A stretch of 30,486 nt of DNA from contig CAJOMT010000004.1 of the NCBI GenBank assembly GCA_905235815.1, positions 1 through 30,486 on the forward strand, given 5' to 3'. The notes beneath the pieces were generated by a model that saw only the letters and a program-made list of their open reading frames with translations, ran no database searches and was not told the DNA's origin. Shown piece after piece: positions 16,174-25,210 of the stretch. Source of the DNA: an uncultured Clostridia bacterium (GTDB lineage Bacteria; Bacillota; Clostridia; Christensenellales; Borkfalkiaceae). The position numbers were made by a program, and so were the translations under genes. Within the stretch, counting starts at the first letter, position 1. Each line of letters opens with the position of its first letter.

Positions 16174-17268
16174 ATGGTTAAAAAAATAATATCATTTTTA
16201 TTGGTTTTGTCTGTTTTGTTTTCTTTCGGATGCGCAACGGAAAGTAAGAATGAGAAAAACGAATATGATAGTGAAAATTATGAGATCACGTCGATATTAA
16301 AAGATAAAAATTTTGAAAAAGGTTTTTATGTCAGGGGGCTCGGAGTTCCCATATACGACGATCCGATAGAAACTTTCGGCGATAGGTATGAAAGTCGGGT
16401 TAATTTCTGTTACGGACAGAATTATCGTCCCGATTGGCATTTGTGTCAATGGGCTTCAAGGTATCCTTTCCATGATACGGAAAACACAACTTTCGAAATG
16501 AAAGACGGCAAAAAGACTTTTAATTATAAGTACACTCAATTAGGCGAAAATCATCATTTATATGAAAATCAATCCAAAACTTTAGAAGTTGATACAGACG
16601 AAGGCGAGATAAGATTTTTATTAAAAGGTTCGGAGTGTTATAAGGAAGATAGGGTATTCGGTCAGGAATGGCCGCACTTCTTGATCGAACAAGACCTATG
16701 TACCGCAGCAAAATTATCAAGCGCCAACAGAATTTGTACGGCAGATGCCATCAATGTTCATTTATCGTTACGCGTCAATGATTTTGTGGACTATATGGGA
16801 GAAAGAGCAAATGAGGGCTTACACTCGGCAATGTGCGTATTCTATTTGTATGTGGCAAATTATAGCCCCGAAAAGCGTGCTTTTACGGATATGCTTTGGT
16901 TTGGTATGATACTATTTGACAATAGATATATGTATTCCGAACCTATGAGCAGAGCAGACGGCTATAAAGATTCTGCAACAAATAAGTGGATATATAATCT
17001 TGACGGACACGATTTCTATTCTCAGGAAAATAATGTTTATGATAAAGACGGAAATATCATATATAATAAGTGGAAAACCATTGACGTCGAACTATCAGAA
17101 CATATCAGAAGCGCATTTGACGCTGCGCAAGAAAACGGATATATGCAAAATTCCAAGTGGGAAAATCTTTATATAAACGGTATGTATGTTGGTTTTGAAT
17201 TACCGGGGACGTACGACCTCGATATGTCTATTAAAGATATGGATATTTTAACCATCAGGGAAAAATAA
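16174..17268 (+). CDS. Lipoprotein of an unrecognised family, copy 2 of 3
   Basis: The 364-residue product has a signal peptide with lipobox SFGC (Cys20), an acidic linker, and the same domain as the products at 12880 and 17272. It is closest to the latter: both have GFYVRGL, IYDDPIETFGDRYE, RPDWHLCQWA, HHLYENQSK or HHMYENQSK, ANEGLHSAMC and NSKWENLYINGMY. The ATG at 16174 follows AAAAAGGTAAG by about 13 bases; two nearer ATGs at 16164 and 16167 are out of frame. The next gene begins 3 bases after its stop. It acts at the outer face of the membrane. No known catalytic motif was found, and the function is unknown. Confidence 0.77.
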   Translation: MVKKIISFLLVLSVLFSFGCATESKNEKNEYDSENYEITSILKDKNFEKGFYVRGLGVPIYDDPIETFGDRYESRVNFCYGQNYRPDWHLCQWASRYPFHDTENTTFEMKDGKKTFNYKYTQLGENHHLYENQSKTLEVDTDEGEIRFLLKGSECYKEDRVFGQEWPHFLIEQDLCTAAKLSSANRICTADAINVHLSLRVNDFVDYMGERANEGLHSAMCVFYLYVANYSPEKRAFTDMLWFGMILFDNRYMYSEPMSRADGYKDSATNKWIYNLDGHDFYSQENNVYDKDGNIIYNKWKTIDVELSEHIRSAFDAAQENGYMQNSKWENLYINGMYVGFELPGTYDLDMSIKDMDILTIREK

Positions 17269-17271
17269 ATC

Positions 17272-18450
17272 ATGAATAAATTGAGTAGAGTTATTCCGAC
17301 AATATTGGCTGTAATCGTCTTGTTTTCCGGCGGATGTACTGTACAAGGCGTAAAAAATCAAGATGGAAGTTCGTTAGATTATATTGAAGATGAAGGAAGC
17401 GATATTTATGATAATGAGATAGGCGGCGATATGAATGGAGATGGATATATCAAAACCTCGATTCTAAATGATAAGCACTTTGAAAAGGGCTTTTATGTCA
17501 GGGGGCTTGGACTTCCTATATATGATGACCCGATAGAAACTTTTGGCGATAGATATGAAACAAATGTAAATTTTTGTTACGGACAAGAAGATATCCGCCC
17601 GGATTGGCATCTATGCCAATGGGCGACGAGATATCCTTTCCATGATATAAATAATACGACTTCCGAAAAGAAAAACGGAATTACGACTTTCAATTACAGA
17701 TATACAAAAATAAGCAAAAATCATCACATGTACGAAAATCAATCGAAACTGGTGGAAGTCAACACAAAAACCGGTGAAGTGAGATTAAAGTTAAAAGCGT
17801 CTGAGTGTTATAAGTACGACAGAGTTGCCGGAGAGGAGTGGCCGCATTTATTATTAGAACAGGATATTTGCTCTGCAAAAAAACTTGTAAAAGCAGCAAA
17901 AGTCAGCGATACTGTTTCCATAAGAGTTAAAATGACCTTCAAGATGAATTCTTTTAAGGACAATATGGGGGACAGGGCTAATGAAGGGCTGCACTCTGCT
18001 ATGTGCCTATTCTATTTGTTTGTAGCAAACTATGATGAGCAAAGGCATGAATTTAATGATATGTTGTGGTTTGGCATACCCGTTTTCGACAACAGATACG
18101 TCTATTCGGCGTCTGCGAGTTTTCCCGATCTGGGCTCAAAAGAATCGGCTACGGGGAAATGGATTTACAATATAGGCGGACATGAGTTCTACAACGATGA
18201 AAACAATATTTATGATACAAACGGAAATATTATTTTCAATGAGTGGAAATCAATAGATGTTGAACTGATAGATCTCATAAAAAATTCTTTATCCACTGCT
18301 CAAAAAGCAGGATATATGGTAAATTCCAAGTGGGAAAATTTGTATATAAACGGTATGTATATGGGGTATGAAACCCCTGGAAATTACGATATAGATATGT
18401 CTTTTAAGAATATGGATATTGTAATGGAAAGAGAAGCCATAAAAAAATAG
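17272..18450 (+). CDS. Lipoprotein of an unrecognised family, copy 3 of 3
   Basis: The 392-residue product has lipobox SGGC (Cys22) and a longer acidic linker (about residues 28-60) before the shared domain. Conserved blocks match copies 1 and 2: VRGLGLPIYDDPIETF, DWHLCQWATRYPFHD, SECYKYDRVAGEEWPHLL, DNMGDRANEGLHSAMC, WFGIPVFDNR, ATGKWIYNI and INGMYMGYETPGNYDIDM. The Cys in WHLCQW is shared by copies 2 and 3 only. The adjacent position of copies 2 and 3 points to a recent tandem duplication. Their divergence, with copy 1 split off by an esterase gene, suggests each binds a different feature of one glycan. That is inference, and an enzymatic role is not excluded. Confidence 0.77.
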   Translation: MNKLSRVIPTILAVIVLFSGGCTVQGVKNQDGSSLDYIEDEGSDIYDNEIGGDMNGDGYIKTSILNDKHFEKGFYVRGLGLPIYDDPIETFGDRYETNVNFCYGQEDIRPDWHLCQWATRYPFHDINNTTSEKKNGITTFNYRYTKISKNHHMYENQSKLVEVNTKTGEVRLKLKASECYKYDRVAGEEWPHLLLEQDICSAKKLVKAAKVSDTVSIRVKMTFKMNSFKDNMGDRANEGLHSAMCLFYLFVANYDEQRHEFNDMLWFGIPVFDNRYVYSASASFPDLGSKESATGKWIYNIGGHEFYNDENNIYDTNGNIIFNEWKSIDVELIDLIKNSLSTAQKAGYMVNSKWENLYINGMYMGYETPGNYDIDMSFKNMDIVMEREAIKK

Positions 18451-18467
18451 ACGACGTGAGAATAAGT

Positions 18468-20900
18468 ATGGAAAACAGAAAGATTTATTTAATATGTAAC
18501 GCGCACCTTGATCCTATGTGGTTATGGGAATGGGAAGAAGGGGCTGCGGAAGCAATATCGACATTCAGAACCGCGGCAAAATTATGCAGAGAATTTGATG
18601 CTTTTATTTTTAATCATAATGAAGCATTATTGTATCAATGGGTCGAAGAATACGAGCCAAGCCTTTTTGAGGAAATAAAAGAGTTGGTAAAACTCGGAAA
18701 ATGGAAGATAATCGGCGGCTGGTATTTACAGCCGGATTGTAATATGCCAAGCGGTGAGGGTTTTGTAAGACAAATCAACTACGGAAACGCGTATTTTATG
18801 GAAAAGTTTGGTGTAAAACCGGAAACCGCCGTTAATTTTGACTCATTTGGTCATAATAGAGGACTTGTTCAGGTTTTGAATAAGTGCGGATATAAAAACT
18901 ATCTGATTTGCAGGCCGACATGGCTAAATGCAATATCTTTACCCGATGAATTCAAGTGGGTAGGATATGACGGTTCGGAAGTTTATGTAAGAAGGCATTT
19001 TGAATTGTATAACAGTCCGTTAGGTAGAGCGGAAGATAAAATTCGCTATCTTTTAGATGAGAGAAAGGATAACCCGTTGTTTATTTTATGGGGTGTGGGT
19101 AACCACGGTGGCGGACCATCAAGAAAAGACCTGGACGATATTGATAAATTGATCAAGGAAAAGGAAAAAGAAAATATTAAAATCAAACATTCTTATCCGG
19201 ATGAATATTTTAACGAAATTTCTAAGTCGAATGAAACTGTCAATGTATCGCTGAATCCTGTCAATACGGGTTGTTACACGTCCCAAATATTAGTCAAACA
19301 GGCTTATCGAAGTATAGAAAACGAATTGTTTAAAGTTGAAAAAATGTGTTCCTGCGCAACATTGAAGGGCTTAATGGAATATCCGGAAGAATTAGCGCAA
19401 GTTGAAAAAGATATGATTTTCTTGCAATTCCATGATATTTTGCCGGGTTCCGGAATAAAACCCGTGCAAGATAAAGCTCTGAAAATTGCCGATCATGGAA
19501 TGGAAATACTCTCAAAATTGAGGATGAGAGCATTTTTTGCCCTATCAACTCAAATAGGGTATAAAGCAAATGGTAATTATCCCGTACTCGTGTATAATCC
19601 GCATCCGTACACGACGGATGATGTTATAGATTGTGAATTTAATATGGCTGACCAAAACTGGAACGATACATTTACAGAAATGGAAGTTTACTGCAACGGT
19701 GAAAGAGTTCCGAGCCAAATAGAAAAAGAAAAGTGTAACTTAAATCTTGATTGGCGTAAACACGTTGTATTCAGGGCAAAGTTAAAACCTGCTTCTATGA
19801 ATTTGTTTGAGTGTAAACCTAAAGTCGTTCCTATTCCAAGCAAAGACAGACCTATTCCGGATAAGTTGGATATGGGTAAATATACTGTTTCTTTTGATAA
19901 AAAGGAAGGCTTTATAAACGGCTTATTTATAAATAATAAGAACTTAATAAAAGGAAACGCGTTTGTTCCGGCTGTATTTTCAGATACCGAGGACGCTTGG
20001 GCAATGCGTCCTTTCCAAGATGAAAGACTTGGGAATTTTATCGGGGATTTCAAGTTGCTTTCCGAGGACGTAGGTTCTGAATTTTCCGGCGTAAAAAATA
20101 TTATCCCATCTATAAGAATTATCGAAGACGGAGAAGTAAGAACGGTTGTTGAATGTGTTTTAGGATATAAACAGTCAAAACTCATAGAAACTTATTTCTT
20201 ATATAAAGACATGAACAGACTCGATGTCAATATTAAAGTGTTCTTTATGGAAAAGGATAAATGTTTGAAACTCAGAATACCTTATAATTTTGACGGCGAC
20301 TTTATCGGTCAACAAGTGTTCGGTAAAGAAAAATTAAGGATGAACGGCGGGGAAGCCGTTTTCCAAAACTGGTGCGGAATAGTAGGAAAAGAAAGTTTAT
20401 ATGTTATGAATAAAGGCACATACGGCGGAAGTTGTGAAAATAACGAATTGTTACTGACGCTACTTCGCACTCCTGCTTTTACGGGACATCCCATCAATGA
20501 TAGAGATATATTAAAACAAGACAGATATACCGATAGAATGGATTTAGGTGAAAGAGAATTTTCCTTCTCGTTGTGCTTTAACGAAAACAGCGAAAAGGTC
20601 AATACTCTTGCTACCGAATTTAATCAACCGGCGGTTACAATGTCTTTCTTCCCTAACGGAAAAGGCGAAAGCGATTCGGTAATTGAATTAAGCAATGAAG
20701 ATATCGACTTGGTCGCATTCAAAAAGTCAAAACAAGGCTATTTAATCAGATTGTTTAATCCATTGGATAAATCTGTGGAAACACAAGTCAAAATTGCTCT
20801 ATGCGGCATAAATGAATCAATAAAATTCGGCGCATACGAAGTTAAGACTTTCAGATTGATCGAAAACAGGTTAATTGAAAATAATTTAAGTGAAAATTAA
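18468..20900 (+). CDS. GH38 alpha-mannosidase, cytoplasmic
   Basis: The 810-residue enzyme has the GH38 signatures: NAHLDPMWLWEW with zinc ligands His13 and Asp15, NFDSFGHN with the probable nucleophile and zinc ligand Asp125, and QFHDILPGSG in the domain after the barrel. The C-terminal ~400 residues are beta-sandwich, ending with the usual LIRLFNP region. No signal peptide is seen, so it acts on imported material. A GTG at 18456 would add four residues, but that GTGAG stretch is better placed as the ribosome site for the ATG at 18468, which is chosen here. Bacterial GH38 enzymes remove terminal alpha-mannose, and the exact linkage cannot be read from sequence. Confidence 0.93.
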   Translation: MENRKIYLICNAHLDPMWLWEWEEGAAEAISTFRTAAKLCREFDAFIFNHNEALLYQWVEEYEPSLFEEIKELVKLGKWKIIGGWYLQPDCNMPSGEGFVRQINYGNAYFMEKFGVKPETAVNFDSFGHNRGLVQVLNKCGYKNYLICRPTWLNAISLPDEFKWVGYDGSEVYVRRHFELYNSPLGRAEDKIRYLLDERKDNPLFILWGVGNHGGGPSRKDLDDIDKLIKEKEKENIKIKHSYPDEYFNEISKSNETVNVSLNPVNTGCYTSQILVKQAYRSIENELFKVEKMCSCATLKGLMEYPEELAQVEKDMIFLQFHDILPGSGIKPVQDKALKIADHGMEILSKLRMRAFFALSTQIGYKANGNYPVLVYNPHPYTTDDVIDCEFNMADQNWNDTFTEMEVYCNGERVPSQIEKEKCNLNLDWRKHVVFRAKLKPASMNLFECKPKVVPIPSKDRPIPDKLDMGKYTVSFDKKEGFINGLFINNKNLIKGNAFVPAVFSDTEDAWAMRPFQDERLGNFIGDFKLLSEDVGSEFSGVKNIIPSIRIIEDGEVRTVVECVLGYKQSKLIETYFLYKDMNRLDVNIKVFFMEKDKCLKLRIPYNFDGDFIGQQVFGKEKLRMNGGEAVFQNWCGIVGKESLYVMNKGTYGGSCENNELLLTLLRTPAFTGHPINDRDILKQDRYTDRMDLGEREFSFSLCFNENSEKVNTLATEFNQPAVTMSFFPNGKGESDSVIELSNEDIDLVAFKKSKQGYLIRLFNPLDKSVETQVKIALCGINESIKFGAYEVKTFRLIENRLIENNLSEN

Positions 20901-20918
20901 TATATAGGAAGTAAAATA

Positions 20919-22244
20919 ATGAAAAAGGTATTATGTTTAGTTATCAGTGTGTTGTTGTGCTTGACGTTTGTTGCTTGCGGACAAAAGAATAATAACAATG
21001 AAGATAACGAAGAACAAAGTATTGGATATGTATTTAAGGAAAGAGAAATAAAGATGGACGGAAAGCGTTATTCAGACGGGGTAGATTTTCCTGATGAATT
21101 ATGGGAAACACCTGAATTCGAATACTGCCCCGATTTGGACTTCGGTACAGCGCACAATGTTGATGTAAGCAGCGTAAAGGGAATATTTTATACTTCACCG
21201 ATAAAATATAAAGGCAAACAAACAAAAATCGCCGCATATATCGGTTTCCCGGAAGGCGCTTCAAAGGATAACAAAGTACCGGCAATCGTATTGGTTCACG
21301 GCGGACTCGGAACCGCTTGCCCTGACTGGGTAAAATATTGGAACGATTTGGGGTTTGCCGCTATTTCCATGGATACGGAAGGCGCCGAACCTATAAACGG
21401 CGTAAGTAACTATAACAATGTCCATATCGAACAGAACAGATATAAAGAAGATGAAATATATACTAACGGTCCGACAAATACCGGTATAGCTAAAAGTAAT
21501 GTTCCTTTAGAGGATAACTGGTATTATCACGCTACATCATCGGTAATTGTTGCTACATCGCTGATATCTTCATTTGAGTGTGTGGATACTCAGAAAATAG
21601 GTATTACGGGCGTTTCTTGGGGCGGTATGATAACATCTGTTGTTACCGGATACGACGACAGGCTTACTTTTGCTGTTCCTGTTTACGGTTCAACTTCCTT
21701 AAACAATTCTTGTGCCGGTTTTGCAACAATTTATCAGGATAGCGCATCGATTGAATTATGGGATACAACAAAGCCGTTAGAAAATACGAACTGCAAAATG
21801 TTTTTTGTAAATGGCACGAGAGACTTTGCTTTCTCTATGGATGCTTCAAGCCGTTGCGCATACGCTTCAAAGGGTTATGCGGTTTATAAGAAGAATTTTA
21901 ATCACGGACAAGTAGAAGGCGCTTACGAACCAAATATTCCTTTCTTTGCAAAATATATATGCGGTATGAGCAATGAATTTGTGGAAATAGTTTCCGGTCC
22001 GACAAAAGATGATCCTTCCGTTACGATCTACGCGCCGGAAGATGTTATTGTGGAGTCTGTCAAGATAGTTTACACAAGTTCATTCAGAACCAATAAATCA
22101 GCCGTTTGGGAAAGCAAGAGAGTTGATTACGAAATAGGAAAAACAACTTACGACTTAGAAATTCCCGAAGGAGCAAAATATTATTACATCGATATAATTT
22201 ATAATTCAAACCTTCAGGTATCAAGTTGCATTGTTACTCTATAA
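20919..22244 (+). CDS. Lipid-anchored alpha/beta-hydrolase, likely acetyl/acyl esterase
   Basis: The 441-residue lipoprotein has a signal ending FVAC (Cys20) and an Asn/Glu-rich linker. The alpha/beta-hydrolase core shows LVHGGLGTA (oxyanion region), the nucleophile elbow GVSWGG (Ser233), an acid in NGTRDFAF (Asp302) and the catalytic His in FNHGQ (His329). This layout matches the acetyl-xylan-esterase/dienelactone-hydrolase superfamily. It probably removes ester groups from the glycan outside the cell. The last ~90 residues form a beta domain. AGGAAG precedes the ATG. Its first 20 residues are almost the same as those of the next lipoprotein. A peptidase activity is possible but less likely here. 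Confidence 0.83.
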   Translation: MKKVLCLVISVLLCLTFVACGQKNNNNEDNEEQSIGYVFKEREIKMDGKRYSDGVDFPDELWETPEFEYCPDLDFGTAHNVDVSSVKGIFYTSPIKYKGKQTKIAAYIGFPEGASKDNKVPAIVLVHGGLGTACPDWVKYWNDLGFAAISMDTEGAEPINGVSNYNNVHIEQNRYKEDEIYTNGPTNTGIAKSNVPLEDNWYYHATSSVIVATSLISSFECVDTQKIGITGVSWGGMITSVVTGYDDRLTFAVPVYGSTSLNNSCAGFATIYQDSASIELWDTTKPLENTNCKMFFVNGTRDFAFSMDASSRCAYASKGYAVYKKNFNHGQVEGAYEPNIPFFAKYICGMSNEFVEIVSGPTKDDPSVTIYAPEDVIVESVKIVYTSSFRTNKSAVWESKRVDYEIGKTTYDLEIPEGAKYYYIDIIYNSNLQVSSCIVTL

Positions 22245-22275
22245 GCGGAGAAATAAATTAAGAGGAGGAATAAAC

Positions 22276-23529
22276 ATGAAGAAATTTTTATGTTTTGTTA
22301 TCAGCGTGTTGCTGTGCCTGACGTTTGTTGCTTGCGGACAAAAAGAAGATAGTAACAATGAAAATCAAGAGGAAGAAGCAATGTTAACGGTTGATGAAAT
22401 ACTTTCCAGTTATTCGAAATCAAAGTTAAAATGCGACAGTTTCAGTGTTTCAAAGTATATGGAACCATACTGGAAAAGTCAAATTATATACAATGAAACA
22501 GTAGCGTTTTATGAGGAAGACGGAAGTGTTGCCGATAAAAAACTAATGTATAATCCGGCTAAAATTTTGGAAGTCAGAAGTTATGATTTAAGGACTTTAT
22601 ATGTTGAAGGAACGGATTATGAAATGACAGAATCCGGTATTAAGTGGTTAACGGGCTCGGCCATTCCCACATCAAATTTTGACTATTATTATTTAGACGT
22701 TCCTTTTGACAGCAATGCTGCTTTCAGATCAATAAGTCATCCTGATAAGTATGTTGCATACAATGAATTTAATTATTTTATTGATAAGACTGTGTGCGTA
22801 ACATATATCAGAACGGAAAAATATAATGGGCCCGAACAATCGTATTCAAGCAAGATGGATGGTTTTGTAAATAAATTGAAGAATAAAGAAAACGTCACAA
22901 TGCTATTCTATGGCGATAGTATTATGGAAGGCTGTAATGCCAGTGGTTATAGAAATACCGAACCTAATATGCCAAAATTTTCCGAGCTTGTTACAAGTGA
23001 ATTATATGCACATTATGGATATACGGGTGAAACGACGATCACTTCGTACAACAAAGCCGTTGGCGGTTGGTTAAGTTCTACCGGTGTTGAAAGATGGAAT
23101 CAACAAATAGGAAATATTGTTCCGGATTGTTTTGTATTAAACTTTGGCTGTAACGACGGAACATTCTCGGCAAGTCCTCAATCCGTTTTAACAAATATGA
23201 GAATTATGATCAACAGAATTAAAAAAGTTAATCCGGATTGCGCTGTTATCTTAATTTCTTCATTTATTCCGAATACTGATGCAAAGACAAGTGAATCTGA
23301 AAGTATGGTAAGAAATTTTGCGAATAATCAAGCCGATTATGAACAAGCATATATTGACCTTTGCGAAGAATATGATGATGCGGTTTGCGTAGAATTAACT
23401 TCTTTCTATAATTGGATTTTACAAAGAAAGAGTTTTTATGATATAATAGCCAGCGGAATCTCTCATCCTAACGATTTCTTCTGCAGGGCCTATGCGCAAA
23501 TGATTGTTGCTAAGTTGATCGAAGACTAA
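22276..23529 (+). CDS. Lipid-anchored SGNH/GDSL hydrolase, likely deacetylase
   Basis: The ATG at 22276 is chosen over an upstream ATG at 22231 because AGGAGG lies at the right distance and the signal peptide begins here. The 417-residue product has lipobox FVAC (Cys20). An N-terminal beta domain (about residues 40-195) precedes the SGNH core: FYGDSIMEG (Ser215), VGGW (Gly block), NFGCND (Asn block) and ISHPNDFF with the catalytic His. This two-domain order recalls CE2-type and related esterases. It is the third exported esterase of the cluster and probably deacetylates the same glycan. The acyl group and sugar position are unknown. Confidence 0.83.
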   Translation: MKKFLCFVISVLLCLTFVACGQKEDSNNENQEEEAMLTVDEILSSYSKSKLKCDSFSVSKYMEPYWKSQIIYNETVAFYEEDGSVADKKLMYNPAKILEVRSYDLRTLYVEGTDYEMTESGIKWLTGSAIPTSNFDYYYLDVPFDSNAAFRSISHPDKYVAYNEFNYFIDKTVCVTYIRTEKYNGPEQSYSSKMDGFVNKLKNKENVTMLFYGDSIMEGCNASGYRNTEPNMPKFSELVTSELYAHYGYTGETTITSYNKAVGGWLSSTGVERWNQQIGNIVPDCFVLNFGCNDGTFSASPQSVLTNMRIMINRIKKVNPDCAVILISSFIPNTDAKTSESESMVRNFANNQADYEQAYIDLCEEYDDAVCVELTSFYNWILQRKSFYDIIASGISHPNDFFCRAYAQMIVAKLIED

Positions 23530-23593
23530 AACCAGCCTTAAAATCATCAAAATAACAGAAGGGAAAAATAAAATTTATATTTTCTGCTAAACA

Positions 23594-24541
23594 ATGTATT
23601 ATATAGGATTAGATATAGGCGGAACAAAGTGCGCTTCCTCCTTGGGAATAATTGAAAACGACAATATAGAAATACTCGATAAAGAGTATTTTTTAACAGC
23701 GAATCAAAATCCTTATGTTATTTTGGAAAAGTTTTCAATTTTTATTGAGAAATATTTAGATAAGGACTTGCAAGGCATAGGAGTAAGTTGCGGTGGACCG
23801 TTAGATAGCAAAAAAGGTATAATAATGTCACCGCCAAGTTTGCCGCTTTGGGACAATATAGAGATAGTAAAATATTTTGAGAATAAGTATAATATAAAAA
23901 CTTTTATTCAAAATGATGCAAATGCTTGCGCTGTTGCAGAGTGGGAATTTGGGGCAGGAAAAGGTTCTTCAAATATGATTTTTTTAACCTTTGGAACAGG
24001 ATTTGGTGCAGGGCTTATAATAGATGGCAAACTATATTCCGGTACAAATGATAATGCCGGAGAAATAGGTCATGTCAGATTGACAAAAAGCGGCCCTGAA
24101 GGATACCGTAAAGAGGGTTCATGCGAAGGATATTGCAGTGGCTCCGGAATAGTAAGACTTGCTAAGATAATGAGTAAACAAAAATCCTTGCATAATAGTT
24201 ATATTGAATTTTCAAATATCGTCGGTGAAGATAATATTTCCGCAAAGACAATTTCTGAATATGCAAGAAAAGATAATAATTTTTGCAAGGCAGTATTCAA
24301 GAAAAGCGGAGAGATGCTTGGAAGAACTTTAAGTATGCTGATAGATTTACTAAACCCTGAAAGAATCGTTATAGGCGGAATATATATGAGAGCAAATGAT
24401 TTACTTTACCCGCAAGCGAAAAAAATAATGGAGAAGGAGTGTTTATCATTTAGTTTAGGCGTGTGTAAAGTTTTGCCGGCAGGGCTAAAAGAAAATATAG
24501 GCGATATTGCAGCGTTATCAATAGCGAAGGGCGATTTTTAG
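23594..24541 (+). CDS. ROK-family sugar kinase
   Basis: The 315-residue protein has the ROK fold signatures: the phosphate-binding loop LDIGGTK (residues 6-12), QNDANACAVAEWEFGAG, the second phosphate loop LTFGTGFGAG and the glycine-rich NAGEIGHVRL. The zinc motif typical of ROK proteins (CxCGxxGCxE) is degenerate: only one Cys remains in GSCEGYCSG, as in some zinc-poor Bacillota relatives. There is no helix-turn-helix, so it is a kinase rather than a ROK repressor. No close ribosome site is visible. It should phosphorylate the freed monosaccharide. Mannose, glucose or an amino sugar are all possible. Confidence 0.87.
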   Translation: MYYIGLDIGGTKCASSLGIIENDNIEILDKEYFLTANQNPYVILEKFSIFIEKYLDKDLQGIGVSCGGPLDSKKGIIMSPPSLPLWDNIEIVKYFENKYNIKTFIQNDANACAVAEWEFGAGKGSSNMIFLTFGTGFGAGLIIDGKLYSGTNDNAGEIGHVRLTKSGPEGYRKEGSCEGYCSGSGIVRLAKIMSKQKSLHNSYIEFSNIVGEDNISAKTISEYARKDNNFCKAVFKKSGEMLGRTLSMLIDLLNPERIVIGGIYMRANDLLYPQAKKIMEKECLSFSLGVCKVLPAGLKENIGDIAALSIAKGDF

Positions 24542-24542
24542 T

Positions 24543-25181
24543 ATGAAAGAAACGACAAGAGAAATATTAAAAGAGTTAATAAAAAGATATCCGCAACTAT
24601 ATAATGTTAAAAATGATATAGAAAAAGCCTATATTATTTTAGAAGAAGCATATAGAAACAATAAGAAGGTTTTAATATGCGGAAATGGCGGGAGTGCCAG
24701 CGATAGCGAACATATTGTTGGAGAACTATTAAAATCATTCAAGAAAAAGAGAGCAATAAAACAAGAAGTTTATGATAAGCTGGACGAATACGGTGTTGAT
24801 GGAGCAAAATTAAAAAATACATTAGAAGGCTGTTTAAGAGCAATATCATTAACATCGCATTTATCTTTATCAACAGCATTTTCAAATGATAGAGAACCGA
24901 GTGTTGTATTTGCACAACAATTATATGGATTAGCAGATAAAGGAGACGTTTTGATTGCTATTTCGACATCCGGAAACAGTGAAAATTGTGTGTTGGCAAC
25001 GACGCTTGCAAATGTTATGGGAATGAAAACAATAGCATTAACCGGAGCAAAGGAAAGCAGATTGTCAAAACTCTCCGACATAACGATAAAAGCGCCGGAA
25101 ATAGAGACATATAAAGTGCAAGAATTGCATCTACCTATATACCATGCATTATGTGCAATGCTTGAAGAAGAATTTTTTTAA
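24543..25181 (+). CDS. SIS-domain sugar-phosphate isomerase, GmhA (phosphoheptose isomerase)-like
   Basis: The 212-residue protein matches the GmhA branch of SIS proteins. CGNGGSASDSEHIVGELLKSF resembles the GmhA active-site helix, ISTSGNSENCV is the phosphate-binding SIS loop, and VQELHLPIYH carries the C-terminal Glu and His expected near the active site. A ~30-residue insert (about 66-95) follows the first motif. It begins one base after the ROK kinase stop, with GAAGGG in the kinase's last codons as ribosome site, so the two are co-expressed. GmhA enzymes isomerise sedoheptulose 7-phosphate, but no other heptose-pathway gene is visible here. A different phosphosugar substrate is therefore plausible. 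Confidence 0.82.
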   Translation: MKETTREILKELIKRYPQLYNVKNDIEKAYIILEEAYRNNKKVLICGNGGSASDSEHIVGELLKSFKKKRAIKQEVYDKLDEYGVDGAKLKNTLEGCLRAISLTSHLSLSTAFSNDREPSVVFAQQLYGLADKGDVLIAISTSGNSENCVLATTLANVMGMKTIALTGAKESRLSKLSDITIKAPEIETYKVQELHLPIYHALCAMLEEEFF

Positions 25182-25210
25182 AAATAGAGATTAGGCGGGA
25201 ATGTCAAGAA

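Noticed and set aside
18456..18467. GTG start for the GH38 enzyme
   Set aside because: The GTGAG there is better explained as the ribosome site of the ATG at 18468, and the family's N-terminus begins there.
22231..22275. An ATG 45 bases upstream of the SGNH lipoprotein start
   Set aside because: It lies inside the previous gene and would put charged residues before the signal peptide. The AGGAGG site fits the ATG at 22276.
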